Assembly (NCBI GenBank): GCA_917880885.1
Contig: OU862920.1
Location: 43,187,019-43,251,018, forward strand
Source: Limnephilus marmoratus
Taxonomy: Eukaryota; Arthropoda; Insecta; Trichoptera; Limnephilidae
Direction: 5' to 3'
Length of the DNA: 64,000 bases
Shown: positions 22,695 to 34,894 of the stretch, in pieces
Numbering within the stretch: position 1 is the first letter of the stretch
How the letters are laid out: each line of letters opens with the position of its first letter
The notes under the pieces: generated by a model
What the model saw: the letters and a program-made list of their open reading frames with translations, nothing else
Database searches by the model: none
What the model was told of the DNA's origin: nothing
Made by a program: the position numbers and the translations under genes

Positions 22695-23110
22695 TCGCTC
22701 GGAGCCTATTTCATCTTTGGGGATGCTGCGTGGAGGGTATTTTTAGGGAAAGGAAGGAGAGGAAGTTTTGGGAAAGAAAAAGGTATGAAGGGTGGGAGGG
22801 AAGGAATCTGGGGTTAACGTGTCTAGGAGTGATGAACGTATTAATTTATCACTCCTACTGCGGTGCAAGGCGGTGGGTCGAGAGAGACCGGCTAGAGAGA
22901 TTTAGGTTAGGTCTCCCTAAACCAATCTCTCCCGATCCGTGTAGACGGGAAAAATCGTTGGCCTTCAAGATATAGAGAAACCTAACCCCACGAAGCCGGG
23001 CACCCCTGCCAAGCCACCAAACGCAGCAAACAACTTGGGGTGACCTATGACAGGAGTTTATCCAATAAATGGTTCCCGGGACGACGACCCATACCCGCCT
23101 CCCAAATTGA
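22695..23110 (+). repeat. Interspersed repeat D1, copy 1
   Basis: Contains GGGGATGCTGCGTGGAGGGT, GTGTCTAGGAGTGATGAACG and ends AATAAATGGTTCCCGGG then CCCGCCTCCCAAATTG. Overlapping open frames on both strands belong to the repeat. Confidence 0.65.
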
Positions 23111-23489
23111 ATGATCAACTTGGTTAACTTTTGTAAATCTGCGTGTGGGTGGACATTGACTTACTGACCTCCACAGTCGCCCTCACTGTGGGAGCCGTGC
23201 GTTGATATGCTGGCTCATACGTCTGGTTCGTGCCGTTTGGTCGAAGATGCAGATAAGGCACTGAGTCTGCGCGATGTGCTGATAGGCTGTAGCTCCGTGG
23301 GTCGAGGCTGTTATTGCCCCCTTGTCTATCTACCGGGAGAACCTTGATTGTTATGTGTACTGGCTACCTAGTTCAACAGGTGCATGTGTAGAAAGCCCAA
23401 TCAATAAAGCTGTTCGGATCTGGCCCTGGCATCTGAAGAGTCTGTTCAAACGTGCGTGTCTTACATTTAAATTTTATTAAAATTACCAA

Positions 23490-24285
23490 AAATGTTTAAA
23501 ATTACCAAAATACTGATACGAAGAAAATATAAGTGAGCTAATTAACTGATACGAAGAAAATACAAGTGAACTAATCGCATTCCACCATGGAAAAAATCCC
23601 GAGAAAATGCTCCCTGTAAAACTTAATGAGGAAAACATAAACGCATCTAAGAATGTAAAATACTTGGGACACATTATTACTGAAGACCTCTCGGATGACG
23701 GTGATATTGAACGACAGCGGAGAAGTATCAGTATACTGTCTAATATGATTGCCCGAAGATTCTTCAAATGCAGTAACAATGTAAAAAAAAACATTGTTCA
23801 ATGCATTTTGCACTAACCTATATACATGTGAAACATGGTGTCACTACCGTACCAGCTCAATAGGATACCGGATCCAATATAATGATGCTTGCAGAATTAT
23901 ATTTGGATACAGAAGATACAGCAGCGCATCTTCAATGTTTACGGAGCTAGGACTACACGGATTCGCCGGTCTGATGAGACACCGGGTCACTGGAGCCAGG
24001 ATGCGGCTAATGGCTTCCGATAACGCAGTGGTGATCGCAGCCTTCCAGCACCAAGCGCCACTCCTGAGCGAGCGCTGGGCCCGAGCTCACTCCAGACCAC
24101 GTCCTACATTATAATTGATTATTTATTTTATTTCTATTATCGCTTATGTCTTTTATATTTGTTTGTTCTATTTACTTTTTTTACTTTATCTGTTGTGTAA
24201 ATATGTACAACTTTATGGGACGTGTGGGATTGCACTATCCTCCCCACATCCTGGAATAAACATTATTATTATTATTAATTACATG
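23490..24285 (+). mobile_element. LINE 3' end (RT C-terminal part)
   Basis: Frames on the plus strand read NVKYLGHIITEDLSDDGDIE, then after a frameshift YNDACRIIFGYRRYSSASSM and FTELGLHGFAGLMRHRV, the RT-to-C-terminus of a LINE. The tail ends in an ATT microsatellite near 24268. It is 5'-truncated and frameshifted near 23815. Confidence 0.75.
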
Positions 24286-24429
24286 CCGAAAATTACACGT
24301 GGAGAAATTAATTAAATTCGTTAAAATTACGAACGGTTTTTAAACATTATCGATTTTCTTTTGTACTTAAATAAATTTCATGTTGAAACAATATTTGGTT
24401 TCGAAATAAATTATCATACACATTTACAT

Positions 24430-24610
24430 GTTTTTTTTTTACATTAATAGTCACAGTTGATAGTATTTTCCCTCAGGATCTATGTCATCTTTGGGCACGC
24501 TGTGTGGACGGTCGTTTTAGAGGAGAATGAGTGAACATGAAGAGACCCATGCTGTAGAAGGGAAGAAACACAGAGGTACAGAGGGAGCACAGAGGGAGGA
24601 GTTTTACTAA
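24430..24610 (+). repeat. Interspersed repeat D2, copy 2
   Basis: Shares CTGTGTGGACGGTC and GAAGAGACCCATGCTGTAGA with the 5.45 kb copy. Confidence 0.55.
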
Positions 24611-24819
24611 ATTCATTGACATTAATAACAAGAGATGTAATAAGTTTTGAATGTGTGTAATTTTAATGTACGTAATTTTCTCTATGTGATTTTCTCGTGT
24701 AATTTTATACTTGTAATTTTATACTTGTAATTTCTAATCTGTAAATTCATCATATAAAAAAATTTCTGATGTATTAAAAATCTTAATTTATTTTTATGAA
24801 ACTTCGCACTGGATGTTTT

Positions 24820-25016
24820 TGAAGTCAAAACTTCTTTAGCACCGTTTTGATTAGAAACTAGATGTAACGAAAAATAGCGACATTAACAAGAGACAAACGC
24901 GTACATACGTATGATTTAGCCTGCGAGAGAATGAGATAGTATAATCGGTCTCCTCTTTGTACGGTGCTTCGTAGCTTCCCCACTCTTCAACCGCGTATAA
25001 ATTGCACCCTCTGCTT
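24820..25016 (+). repeat. Interspersed repeat C, copy 3
   Basis: Contains CAAAACTTCTTTAGCACCGT, TAGCCTGCGAGAGAATGAGA and TCGGTCTCCTCTTTGTACGG. Confidence 0.65.
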
Positions 25017-26040
25017 TTTTTAAATATCTTTTTAATTTCGATTTTGTTTTCGTGAATGAATCAATGCAAATCTTGGAAGTGGAAATTAACTCACTTCCCA
25101 ACATTCGATCGAGTTAAATCTCGACAGATATACTCGTTGTCGATGACAGTGCATTATATTTCCTTTTGGTGGAGCTCACGCACCCACACGCATTTTTCTG
25201 AAATTGGCTACTAACAGGCCCAAGAGATTGCCTGAAAATTAAAAATAGATATATTATACTAAAAAACTGTATTTTATCACGCGTTAATTTTTTAACATAG
25301 GGTTGGTCTTCTAAATATGACTTATATCAATAATAATAATAATAATAATAATAATTGGCTAATTTATATAGCGCCGTTTTCGTGAAAAATCACCTCAAGG
25401 GCGCTGTACAAATAAATATATAAAAGAATTAATATTACTGGCTTATAACTAAGATTTACAATTACAACTAGTGACTTACATCTAAGACTTATGGCTATCA
25501 AATTGAAATAATGGTGAAATTAACGATTTTGTATTGTTTGCGTTGTTTTCCAGGAGATTTTTCGTTAATTTGTATTAAAAATAATTTTTCTGGTTTATAA
25601 AAATTCTTTCCTTTACTGGAGTGAGGTAATGTCGCGGTAAGAGAAAATGGTTGAAAACATTAAAAAAAAATCAATTCCAAATCCAGGAAAGAAATCCGAC
25701 TAAAATCATCACTCAAGTGGCTCCACGTTTTATATTATTTGGTAGGAACATCAAACAAATTTTTCAAAACACTTATAATTTTGAAAATTGTAAAAAATTT
25801 GTTTTTTAAAAGCATGTATTCCGCAATTCCGCCAAAAACTAAAAAGATATTTTTACTGTTAATTATCTACGAAAACTGATTTCAATACGAAAAAAAAGTT
25901 GGTGGTTTGGGTAAAAGCATGGAAACGGAGTATACCATTAGGCATTAAACTGCGCAATCGCCAATATGCATCACTGCAGTAGGTCATACCGTGCTTTCAT
26001 TTAAAAGTGCAAACTTATTCTATCTGTCAGTGTACATCTT
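25017..26040. other. Noncoding sequence upstream of the SOSS-B gene
   Basis: Holds an AAT microsatellite (25326-25354) followed by TAGCGCCG...GGGCGCTGTACA, a terminal pattern often seen at LINE tails. The last 100 bases form the gene's likely 5' flank. No TATA box is obvious. Confidence 0.35.
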
Positions 26041-26075
26041 GTTTATATTCCAAGTGAATAAGTGAAATAATTAAA

Positions 26076-26870
26076 ATGAGTGACGAAATGACAAAAATAG
26101 TCAACCTGACTCCCGGGATGAAAGGACTAAACATAAAATTTATTATTTTGGAAATCAGCTTGCCCACCATTACCAAAAGTAAGCGAGAAGTAAGGTGCAT
26201 CAAGGTCGCGGACGAGACTGGATGTGTAAACATGTCGGTCTGGGATTACCTAGGGAAGACGCTAGCCCCTGGAAACATTGTCCGTATGGAGGGGGGGTAC
26301 TCATCAACGTGGAAAAGGCGTCTCACCCTTTACCTTGGGAGGAAGGCGACTTTGTATCAAGTTCCCCCGGACGATACGTCACAGATGCGCTACACGGTCA
26401 CTCCCTACATGAGTAAGCCGAACCCAGCGTTCGATGACTTTTATGGAGGCAGAAGGCGGAACAGGTCACGACGTCACTACAATGTTGTGCCAGTAGCTCC
26501 CGCGGCGTCTGTCACACCTGTGATGCCTTTCTGTCCGTCAGAACCAATAAGACCTCTCATGCAAGAAGATTCCCCGTCATTTGAGAGAGCCGGAAGGTCA
26601 GCAGATCAAATGGCTTCAACTCTAACATTCGGACCTTCGTCTCCCCCGGAAAACAGAAGACCACAGATGACCGTTTCACCTATTATACGCCCGATGGCTA
26701 TAGCAACATCACGTGGAGTAGTTGCACCGATAGGAAGACCCTCGACCTCTGATGCTTCTCGAGCAGCCTCGGTGCCTATGGTGTTCGAGGAGCCCGCGCT
26801 GACGCCAGAACCCGCTCCAGGACCGCTGGTGGATTACTACAGGCCACACCGTCATGGGCGAGGACATTGA
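26076..26870 (+). CDS. NABP: SOSS complex subunit B homologue (hSSB1/NABP OB-fold protein)
   Basis: The 264-residue product opens with an OB fold (about 8-96). Matching family blocks: LTPGMKGLNIKFIILE, EVRCIKVADETGCVNMSVWD, LAPGNIVRMEGGYSSTWK and LTLYLGRK, then SKPNP just after, where SSB1 has a related motif. The rest is an Arg-rich patch (RRRNRSRRH, 126-134) and a Pro/Ser-rich disordered tail ending PHRHGRGH. In animals SOSS-B binds single-stranded DNA with INTS3 and C9orf80 in double-strand-break repair. The coding frame has no intron, and the Met context ATTAAAATGAG is acceptable. It could be a retrocopy, but it is fully open, and a likely intron follows the stop. No neighbour suggests a shared role. 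Confidence 0.9.
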   Translation: MSDEMTKIVNLTPGMKGLNIKFIILEISLPTITKSKREVRCIKVADETGCVNMSVWDYLGKTLAPGNIVRMEGGYSSTWKRRLTLYLGRKATLYQVPPDDTSQMRYTVTPYMSKPNPAFDDFYGGRRRNRSRRHYNVVPVAPAASVTPVMPFCPSEPIRPLMQEDSPSFERAGRSADQMASTLTFGPSSPPENRRPQMTVSPIIRPMAIATSRGVVAPIGRPSTSDASRAASVPMVFEEPALTPEPAPGPLVDYYRPHRHGRGH

Positions 26871-26886
26871 ATTGCTGCGGAAAATG

Positions 26887-26961
26887 GTAATATCCTAAAC
26901 AAACAATATTCGCTTGACTGATTAAAATATGAATTACATATATATTATTTACTGCTTGCAG
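26887..26961 (+). other. Probable 75-bp intron just after the SOSS-B stop codon
   Basis: AAATG|GTAATA forms a donor, TTGACTGAT a branch-like site and TTTACTGCTTGCAG an acceptor, all in 75 bases, a usual insect intron size. It would lie in the 3' UTR, or allow a different C terminus if the frame shifts. Confidence 0.5.
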
Positions 26962-27099
26962 TTCCGATACAAGCGTGGTTAAGATGATAGCCTGTTAAGG
27001 CGTTCACCATCGGCAGCCCCTTCCATAGATGTCATTAAGCCAATGTATTGGTTGGAGACAGAAAGGGCTTCTTCCACACCGTTGTAAGTAGAAAATACA

Positions 27100-28035
27100 T
27101 CGAATGGTGAATTTAGAACCTATATATGTACTTAGCACTTATATCCTGAACGGTGACGTTATATGTCTACTCTGTTTTTTAAACATATGATGTTATTACA
27201 TGCGAAAATTGTATCATTGCTATGATTTTTAATTAATGTTAAAGGAGTCAAAAAATATCTATATGTCTAAATCCAAACATACTATAAATGTTGCCCTATA
27301 ATGATGTTGCGATGTTGTGATTTAGCTCTAAGTGCGAGTTTTTGCGAATTAAATACTATATTATTTTTCAAACAAGAATTTGCATGTAAGAAATCAGTAT
27401 CATTCGGTTATTTTATTACTATTACGAACAAAAAAAAGATCAAGGATATTTTTCTACATTTAAATAATTTTACCCAGGTTACTTATTATTCAAAATGACA
27501 AAAATATATATTTTATTGAGTTTTTATACAATATTAAAATTTCGACGGAAAAACTGGGTTAACAAAATTTAAGACGAAGCTAAAATTACGAAAATAAACA
27601 AATCGTGTATTCAAAAAAATCAATTATAATTTACTTTTATATGCAAATATTTACCTGCATACCTAAAGATTAAGAAATAATAATATATCAAACATTTCAG
27701 ATTGTTTTCGTTGACTCTTAATATGACAAAATACATACATTTCTTAATAAGTACTATTTTTGATACATCCCCTTTACGATATTTATATTGGCGATTTTTA
27801 TGAATTGTTTATTTTATATGAATTTTCTATTAATTAAATATTGTTGTAGGCAAAAGAAATGAGAGGAAACAATAATAAAAAAAAAATTAAAAATTAAAAA
27901 ATGTAGTCACTTAAAATTTTTTTGAGTCACTTTGGACTTATTTGCGATTCGTAAATTTTATATCACAGTATTCCAAAATTTAAAAAAAAAAACAGTTTAA
28001 AGAGAAGAGAAATAAAATGTACCTATAACTTTTTT
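27100..28035. other. AT-rich noncoding sequence
   Basis: No gene or clear element was seen. Short open frames are AT-rich and featureless. Confidence 0.3.
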
Positions 28036-28290
28036 ATCTTTCAACAACAAAAAAATGTATACCATATATTTATTTTGTACAAATAAATGTATACCATATA
28101 TTTATTTTGTACAAATAAATGTATGCCATACTTATATTGAAAGAAAAATGAATACCATACATTTATTTTGCACGTATAAACCATACATTTATTTCGTATA
28201 AAAAATGTATACCATACATTTATTTTGTATGAAAAATGGATACTATACATTTATTTTGTATAAAAAATGTATACCATACATTAAATTAGA
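28036..28290. repeat. Tandem repeat, units of about 30-36 bp
   Basis: ATGTATACCATACATTTATT followed by TTGTA recurs about eight times with slight drift. The reverse open frame across it is a repeat artefact. Confidence 0.85.
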
Positions 28291-28849
28291 AAAAAATCAA
28301 TAAATGAACATTCAAAAAAGTAGTCTAAAAAATAATCTGTTTTTTGTCCCTTTTGTAAAGTTGCCAAAATGAACTTAGATAATTTACTAATTAAGATGGC
28401 GATGTTAACATATATATATTGTTATTTTGAATTGTTTCAGTATGCGATCATAAGAATTATTACATCTTATTTATACATATTAAATTAATAAACAATTAAT
28501 TATTTGTACACATTAAATTTGTCTTCCAACTGATTCTTATAAAACATGTCAATTTTTTTACGAAATTACGCTATTATTTATCAAAAAATTATTTAAACCA
28601 TCTCACCATGTTATAATTATATCTCCTAACATAATCACCACCATAGATAAATTGATAGATAATGCCCCAATGAGTGTCTATTCCCAACTGTAATCTTGTT
28701 GTATCGTGTCTCGGTGTTCTTCATTGATTGATTAATAAACTATTTTTGATGTGTAATAACTTAATTTTATTGTCTTCACCCCCCCATGTACTTTCGAATT
28801 TACAGGTAAATTGAAAGGTTTGTGTGTATTTTTATGTGAAAACTGCATT

Positions 28850-29245
28850 CCAAACCTCTCCTAACTGCATGGAGTCAGTGAGACTATGGCAGCCTCAATA
28901 GGGGTGAGACTAAAAGTAAATTATAAGTAAATACAAACAAGCAATATAAAAAAAATGTCCGAACACAATCGAGAAGGGGAAGAAGATAGGGTAGACGAAG
29001 TTTGGGATATTCCTGGCTATTTAGATTTGGTAATAAAGCCATTTCAAGAAATGTTTTGGTTCTGAAAGGTTGTCTAACTCCAGGGCGATACTGAGAATAT
29101 CTTCCACTCTGAAAATACATCTTATATTCTTCTAAGTGATTAAATGGTGAAATAACACAAATCAATCAAATAAAGTTCACTTGCGCTTATCTGTGACCTT
29201 CGGATTGTTAGTCGAGAGCCTTATCCCTCGACCATGGAGGCCGTC
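28850..29245 (-). mobile_element. SINE E copy (tRNA-derived)
   Basis: In reverse the head reads from near 29240 with a degenerate tRNA-like start. The body includes CAGTGAGACTATGGCAGCC and the TCTTCCACTCTG block shared with the 31 and 34 kb copies. It is diverged and lacks the clean tail. Confidence 0.65.
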
Positions 29246-29510
29246 AAGTATGTGCGTGTTGGTAAGTTTGTGAGTTGGTAAGTGGTAAGGCTAGAAATTT
29301 GTTAAGATGGTAAGTTTGTAAACGGGATTGTTGGTAAGTTAGAAAGTTGAAAATTATCAAGTTAGTAATTTGGCTAGTGGAAATTGGACAAGTTGGTAGC
29401 TGGAAAATTTTAAAGTTAGTAATTAGTAAGTTAGAAATCTGGTAAGCAATCAAGTTAGAATTGAGAAAGTTAGTAAGTAGTAATTAGGTAAGCTGATAAG
29501 TTGGTAAATT
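29245..29510. repeat. Degenerate tandem repeat (AAGTTGGTAAGTT type)
   Basis: Short units around GTAAGTTGGTAA recur for about 260 bases; some reappear after the next repeat near 29910-29935. Confidence 0.7.
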
Positions 29511-29905
29511 ATTTTTTTTAACATTATATCCACACAGGAGGCCCTGAGGAAAATAATTTTCCTCAAGGCCTATGTCATTTTAGGGGATGCTGTGTGGTGG
29601 ATCTTTTTAAGGAAGGGAAGGATAGGAAGTTCTGGGAAGGAAAAGGAATCTGGGGTCAGTGTGTCCAGGAATGATGGACGTATGAATCCATCCCTCCAAC
29701 TGTGATGCAAGGCTATGGGTCCAGAGATTCTGGCTGGAGAGGATAAAAAACCTCCCTCAACCAGTCTCTCTCGATCCTGCCCACCACGCTGTAGGCAGGC
29801 AGACGCATCGGCAGAAGCGAACCATTTGAGGTGATCTAGGGCAGAGGTGTTGATTATCTAATAAACTGTTCCCGGTGCGGCGGTACCAATATCCGCCTCC
29901 CAAAT
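29510..29905 (+). repeat. Interspersed repeat D1, copy 2
   Basis: Full-length: starts after a T run at CCACACAGGAGGCCCTGAGG and ends CCGCCTCCCAAATTTGG. An inverted pair GAAAATAATTTTCC lies just inside the left end. Confidence 0.7.
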
Positions 29906-29964
29906 TTGGTTAGTAAGCTTATAAGTTGGAAAGTCTTAAATTTCCTATCTCATACCAACATATA

Positions 29965-30425
29965 TATATATTTACATTGGCTCCACAGGAGGCCCTGAGG
30001 AAAATAAGAATACAATAATGTCATCTTTAAGGAAGTATTTTTAGTGATGAAAGTCTGTTTAGAAAAGAGAGGGGAAGAAGTTCTGCGAAGGAAGAGGGTA
30101 TGAGGAGTGGATAAAAATCTAGGGGTCAGTGTGTCCAGGAGTGACTGACGTATGAATCTATCCCTCTCACTGCGGTGCAAGGAAATGTTCCAAGAGACTG
30201 CTGGAGAGGTCAAAAAGCGCCCTCAAATAGTTTCTCCCGATCCGGCCTGCCACGCAGTTGGTTAGCAGATGCATCCGCCGCCAAGATCCGGACAAACCTC
30301 ACCCCATGAACTCGAGCACCCCTGCTACGTTGCGAACCACTTTGGATGACCAATATTGACAGAGGAGTTATTTATCCAATAAATGGTTCCCTGTGCGGCG
30401 GTATCCATACCCGCCTCCCAAATTG
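29965..30425 (+). repeat. Interspersed repeat D1, copy 3
   Basis: Same start (CACAGGAGGCCCTGAGGAAA) and end (CCCGCCTCCCAAATTGG), in the same orientation as the copy 60 bases before it. Confidence 0.7.
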
Positions 30426-31120
30426 GAATATAACAACAAATGAACTAAAAACCTATTACATAACTAAATTCTTATCTACCTAACCTTACATATCTTCAAA
30501 AATCATACCTGTGACAGATAAATTTAATAATAAATGTATTCATATTATTAATTAGAATGTTCTCAAAAGTTTATATTAACGGTGCCGGGTTGTAAAAATT
30601 AAGAGCTTCAATAATAATTATCAAAAAGACGGTACACAAATACTAGACAGTAAAGAAACCTCCCTTAAAAGTATGCAAGATAGAAATTTCCCGTAAAAAG
30701 ATGCACAGCCCTGCCATCTGTGAAATTATTTAGTAAATAAAGTAATGAAGGCCGCACTAAAATCAATTTCAGTGGCTATTTTCCAGAGAACTGAAAGCGA
30801 GACAGGAAAATAAAATGTTCATGAGAAGCTTTCACGAAGTCCACATGCAAATCCAATAGATGTCGCTAGTGTTAAAAAATTCTAAAATTCGTATGTTTCA
30901 AGATTATAATCGTAGATACTTCTCAAATTAGATACCTGCGAATAATCTGTGAGTTTGTATTTATTTTTAATTTTGATCTCACTCCGTTCGAGAACAACAT
31001 CACGGAGATCGGTTATTTATAGGCAATACAATGAAATCACAGATATCGGATGGCGCATTTAAGTAAGGATGAGATATTTTTACTAAAATTAAAAGATAAG
31101 ATTCTCTTATCTTTAGTTTA
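30426..31120. other. Noncoding sequence
   Basis: No gene, RNA or element end recognised. Confidence 0.3.
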
Positions 31121-31124
31121 TTTA

Positions 31125-31556
31125 TCTAATTTTTTTTTTTTTTTTACAGTGAATACCGCACAAGAATCTCAACTGCTCCCGTCTGGAGCCAGTGAGACTA
31201 TGGCATCCCCAATTGGGGTATGTTGTGAGGCTGAAGGTAGTGGGGAGGGGAAGGATGTGGGGGAGAGGAAGGTTGGGAAGTACCTGGCTATTCAGATCTG
31301 GTCACTAAACACGGCTAAAGCCATTTTCAAGCAACGTTTCAATTCTGAATGGTGGTCTTACACCAGGGCGATACTAATAGTATCTTCCACTCTGGAACAT
31401 GCCGCAAATATACTATATATTATTTTAAATGAATTAATTGTGAAATAACACAAATTAATCAAATAAAATTTATTTGCGCATGCCGGGTTCGAACCCGCGA
31501 CCTCCGGAATGTGAGTCAAGAGTCTTAGCCACTGGACTACGGGGGTCGTCAATTAC
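31125..31556 (-). mobile_element. SINE E, young copy 1 (tRNA-derived)
   Basis: On the minus strand a tRNA-like head carries A box TAGTCCAGTGG (31529-31539) and B box GGTTCGAACCC (near 31485), then a body and a poly(A) tail (T run 31128-31146). The open frame on the plus strand is inside the SINE. It differs from the 34.1 kb copy at only about four positions. Confidence 0.9.
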
Positions 31557-32560
31557 CTGTTATAATATAATTAAATATCTTAAAAATATCACGACATATT
31601 ATAATAATTATAGGATTTGTGAAACCGAAAGTATTTAAGAAAAAATATTTGTACCTGCTTTGCATTTCCAATGCAGAAATTTACCTTTCGAATGTTTAGA
31701 AAACCTGAAAAATTACGAGACACGTTATATTCATACTAATCAGACAACAGATGTTAAACCGTTTATGAAAAGAATAGGCATTTAGGGAATAAGTGTGTAC
31801 GTGTGAAATATGTATACGAACGACCCACTAAAGTATTTCTTCTGTAAATAGTTCAATGAAACCACGCGTGTTGTCTCAGAACCATATCTTCACTCTATTA
31901 ATTCATGTAAGTGTCTGTATAGCATTTGAACAAACAAATAGGTACACGTTTTTAATAAAGAATTATTATTTAATGAAAATATTATTTATACCTACTTTTA
32001 TTCGTATTCTTTGATACCTACTTTATTTTCAGCAGTTTTTCTTCCAATCTCTTGGTGAGATAAATTTGCCTCCCCCCCCCCCCCCCTTTTTGATCTCACG
32101 TAATCAATGTTTGTCCCTAAGCAGTTCCAAATACTTCCAAATTCGAGACGGAGATTAGAAATGCTATTTTTTTAAGGACAATTGTTAATTTTTCAGGAGA
32201 TCGAATTGTCTCCTGATCTTGTAGATATAATTTTTTTTTATTATAAAATAGCATTCAATAGATCTTTCAGAATTCCTAATAATTCCTGTAAATTTCTTTC
32301 ATAACATAACGATAACGTAACTAAAAGGCGCAATTGTTTTCTTTCGATATGTTTTTTAATGATCAGTAAAAGAGTTTTAAAAAAAAGTTTTTTTTATAAA
32401 ATAATGTAATTGCAATGAAACTTATTGTTGAGCATTGCGGTAAAATTGGATAAATAGCAGATGTGGTACACAACAAATTTGATAGTTTCACGGACATTTC
32501 AGCAATTTAAACTCAAAATCGCGATTTTCGCATTTGCGATTGTTTTGAATAACATAAACG
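31557..32560. other. AT-rich noncoding sequence with a C-run fragment
   Basis: A C run near 32072 followed by GATCTCACGTAATCAATG is a reverse fragment of the G-run element family. Otherwise nothing recognised. Confidence 0.35.
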
Positions 32561-32569
32561 AATGTATAA

Positions 32570-33420
32570 TACCATCATCATCATCATCACTATTGGCTCT
32601 ACAACCCCTGGTGGGTCTTGGCCTCCTCAAGAGTCTTCCTCCACTCGTCTCGGTTTTGTGCCAGCTCTCTCCAGTTTAGAAGCTCCAAGATAGATATGTC
32701 TTTGAGGACGTTGTTGCTCCATCTTAGTCTTGTTCTTCCCAGGCTCCTTCACCCTATTGGTCTTGAGTTCAGCAGGGACTTTGGTGCTTGATGCTCGGTC
32801 ATTCTCTCCACATGACCCAGCCACCGAAGTCTTCCCAGTTTTATAAATTTTGCGACGTTTAGCTCCTTAAACAAAGTATAGAGCTCATTGTTATAACGTC
32901 TGCGCCAAAATCCATTTTCTAGAACCGGTCCGAAGATGCGTCTCAATTTTTTTCTTTCAAAAACGTCCAGTGCTCCCTCATTCCTCTTAGTTAGTACTCC
33001 TCAGTAGTACTAGTAAGTCTCAGCTGCGTAAGTACTGGTCTGATAAGTGTTTTGTACGTGAAATAACAGCGATTTGCGTTCACTATGCGCTTCTGGATCT
33101 CCTCTGTGGTATTATTGTCGTTTGTTATCAGCGAGCCTAGGTATGTGAATCTTGGTACCGTTTCGAAATTTTGGTTTCCACATGAGAGAGTTGGGATTTG
33201 TTGGGTGCATCCTACGGCCATGTATTTGGTCTTTTGCTGGTTTACTACGAGACCCATATTTTTGGCAGAACTTTCAAGATTTATGAAGGCGTTACGTAAA
33301 GCATCTGGAGTTTTTGCGATTATGTCGATATCATCAGCGTAAGCCAATAGTTGCACAGAGTTGTCAAATATCGGTACAATACCATACATAACCTCAATAC
33401 AGGCTGCTAGTCCTAGTGAG
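32570..33420 (-). mobile_element. LINE RT fragment with intact YADD box
   Basis: Minus-strand frames read LLAYADDIDIIAKTPDALRN (33291-33350), SSAKNMGLVVNQQKTKYMAV, FTYLGSLITNDNNTTEEI and, after frameshifts, LRWLGHVERMTEHQAPKSLL. The 3' tail is an ATG-type microsatellite near 32573. It is 5'-truncated; RTE/CR1-like. Confidence 0.8.
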
Positions 33421-34125
33421 GTTAATATTTTTTAATGTAAAAAAATAAGAACATACGTATGATGAGAAAATTATAAATAATTAAAAATAAATACAGGCAT
33501 GCTAAAATTCTGAAAATAATTGTTAATAAAAATTAGTAAGTAGATTTTGGAGGTTTGAAACCAGATTTACTCAGAATATTAAAAAATCATCTTTAGAATT
33601 GGACAATTTTTAATTAAGTTGTAAATATTTTTAAGTTGAAAGGAATTTACGTTTTTTAATATTTATTATTACAATATTTCAGTCACATCCCATCCAGACA
33701 AATACGTCGTAACTCACAATGTATACTTTCTTTATAAATACACGGAATAGCCTCGAAACATAAGAATAGATCTTAGTGACACAGAAAGTATTCATAATTT
33801 CAGACTCAGTAATTTTGGTACATTTGATTTAGAGAAGAAAATTTTTTTAATACGCAGTAAAAATAGGACTGAGACAAATAAAATAAATTGTTCGAATTAT
33901 ATCGAATTTATATACCTAACGCAATGGTCCCAACTTTCCTGCGCCAATGGGATTATGGCATAATAGTGTAAGGACGACGGCATGGTCATTTTGAAACACC
34001 CATAAGAGTTGTTAGATAAAAATCCCTCATACCAAGGAGAGTGTGGTTAGTTGGTCCAGCAGTAGAGGAGTACGATTTGATAAAAGGTATTTTATCGGTA
34101 TTTTCATAGCCGATTATTTAGATGA
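33421..34125. other. Noncoding AT-rich sequence
   Basis: No gene or element recognised. Confidence 0.3.
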
Positions 34126-34127
34126 TT

Positions 34128-34557
34128 AGGTACCTTTTTTTTTTTTTTTTACAGTGAATACCGCACAAGAATCTCAACTGCTCCCGTCTGGAGCCAGTGA
34201 GACTATGGCATCCCCAATTGGGGTATGTTGTGAGGCTGAAGGTAGTGGGGAGGGGAAGGAGGTGGGGAAGAGGAAGGTTGGGAAGTACCTGGCTATTCAG
34301 ATCTGGTCACTAAACACGGCTAAAGCCATTTTCAAGCAACGTTTCAATTCTGAATGGTGGTCTTACACCAGGGCGATACTAATAGTATCTTCCACTCTGG
34401 AACATGCCGCAAATATACTATATATTATTTTAAATGAATTAATTGTGAAATAACACAAATTAATCAAATAAAATTTATTTGCGCATGCCGGGTTCGAACC
34501 CGCGACCTCCGGAATGTGAGTCAAGAGTCTTAGCCACTGGACTACGAAGGTCGTCAG
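34128..34557 (-). mobile_element. SINE E, young copy 2
   Basis: Same structure as the 31.1 kb copy: A box in reverse at 34534-34544 and T run at 34136-34152. Near-identity suggests recent activity or local duplication. Confidence 0.9.
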
Positions 34558-34894
34558 ACTTCATTAGTTAAATATATAATTTAAAGAAACTGAAAAAAGT
34601 GCAACTGTCTGAGCGCCGCGAAATCCTGTTTTAACTCAACCGTTTGACATTTTGTCTGTCTGTAAATTTGTTTCTACGTTCCGTTTCCGTTTCACAATAG
34701 TGGCCGTTATAATGTTCATTAAAAATATTTGTCATGATTTGAAATCGTTGTGTTTATTTGGTCTTTTTTATATCGTTCTTTCAATATTATGAGACCAAAT
34801 ATGCCTGAAGAAAGTTTGAAAAAGAATTGTCATTGAGAATATGACGTTTCTTTGAACAAATTGTAAAATTTCTTATCTGAAAATTTAAAAAAAA

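Noticed and set aside
28036..28290. Regularly spaced repeats resembling a CRISPR array
   Set aside because: Units are contiguous with no unique spacers, and the genome is eukaryotic; it is a simple tandem repeat.
31050..31448. 132-codon open frame, repeated as 99 codons at 34154
   Set aside because: It lies inside SINE E and is carried by both copies; it runs antisense to the SINE and shows no coding signature.
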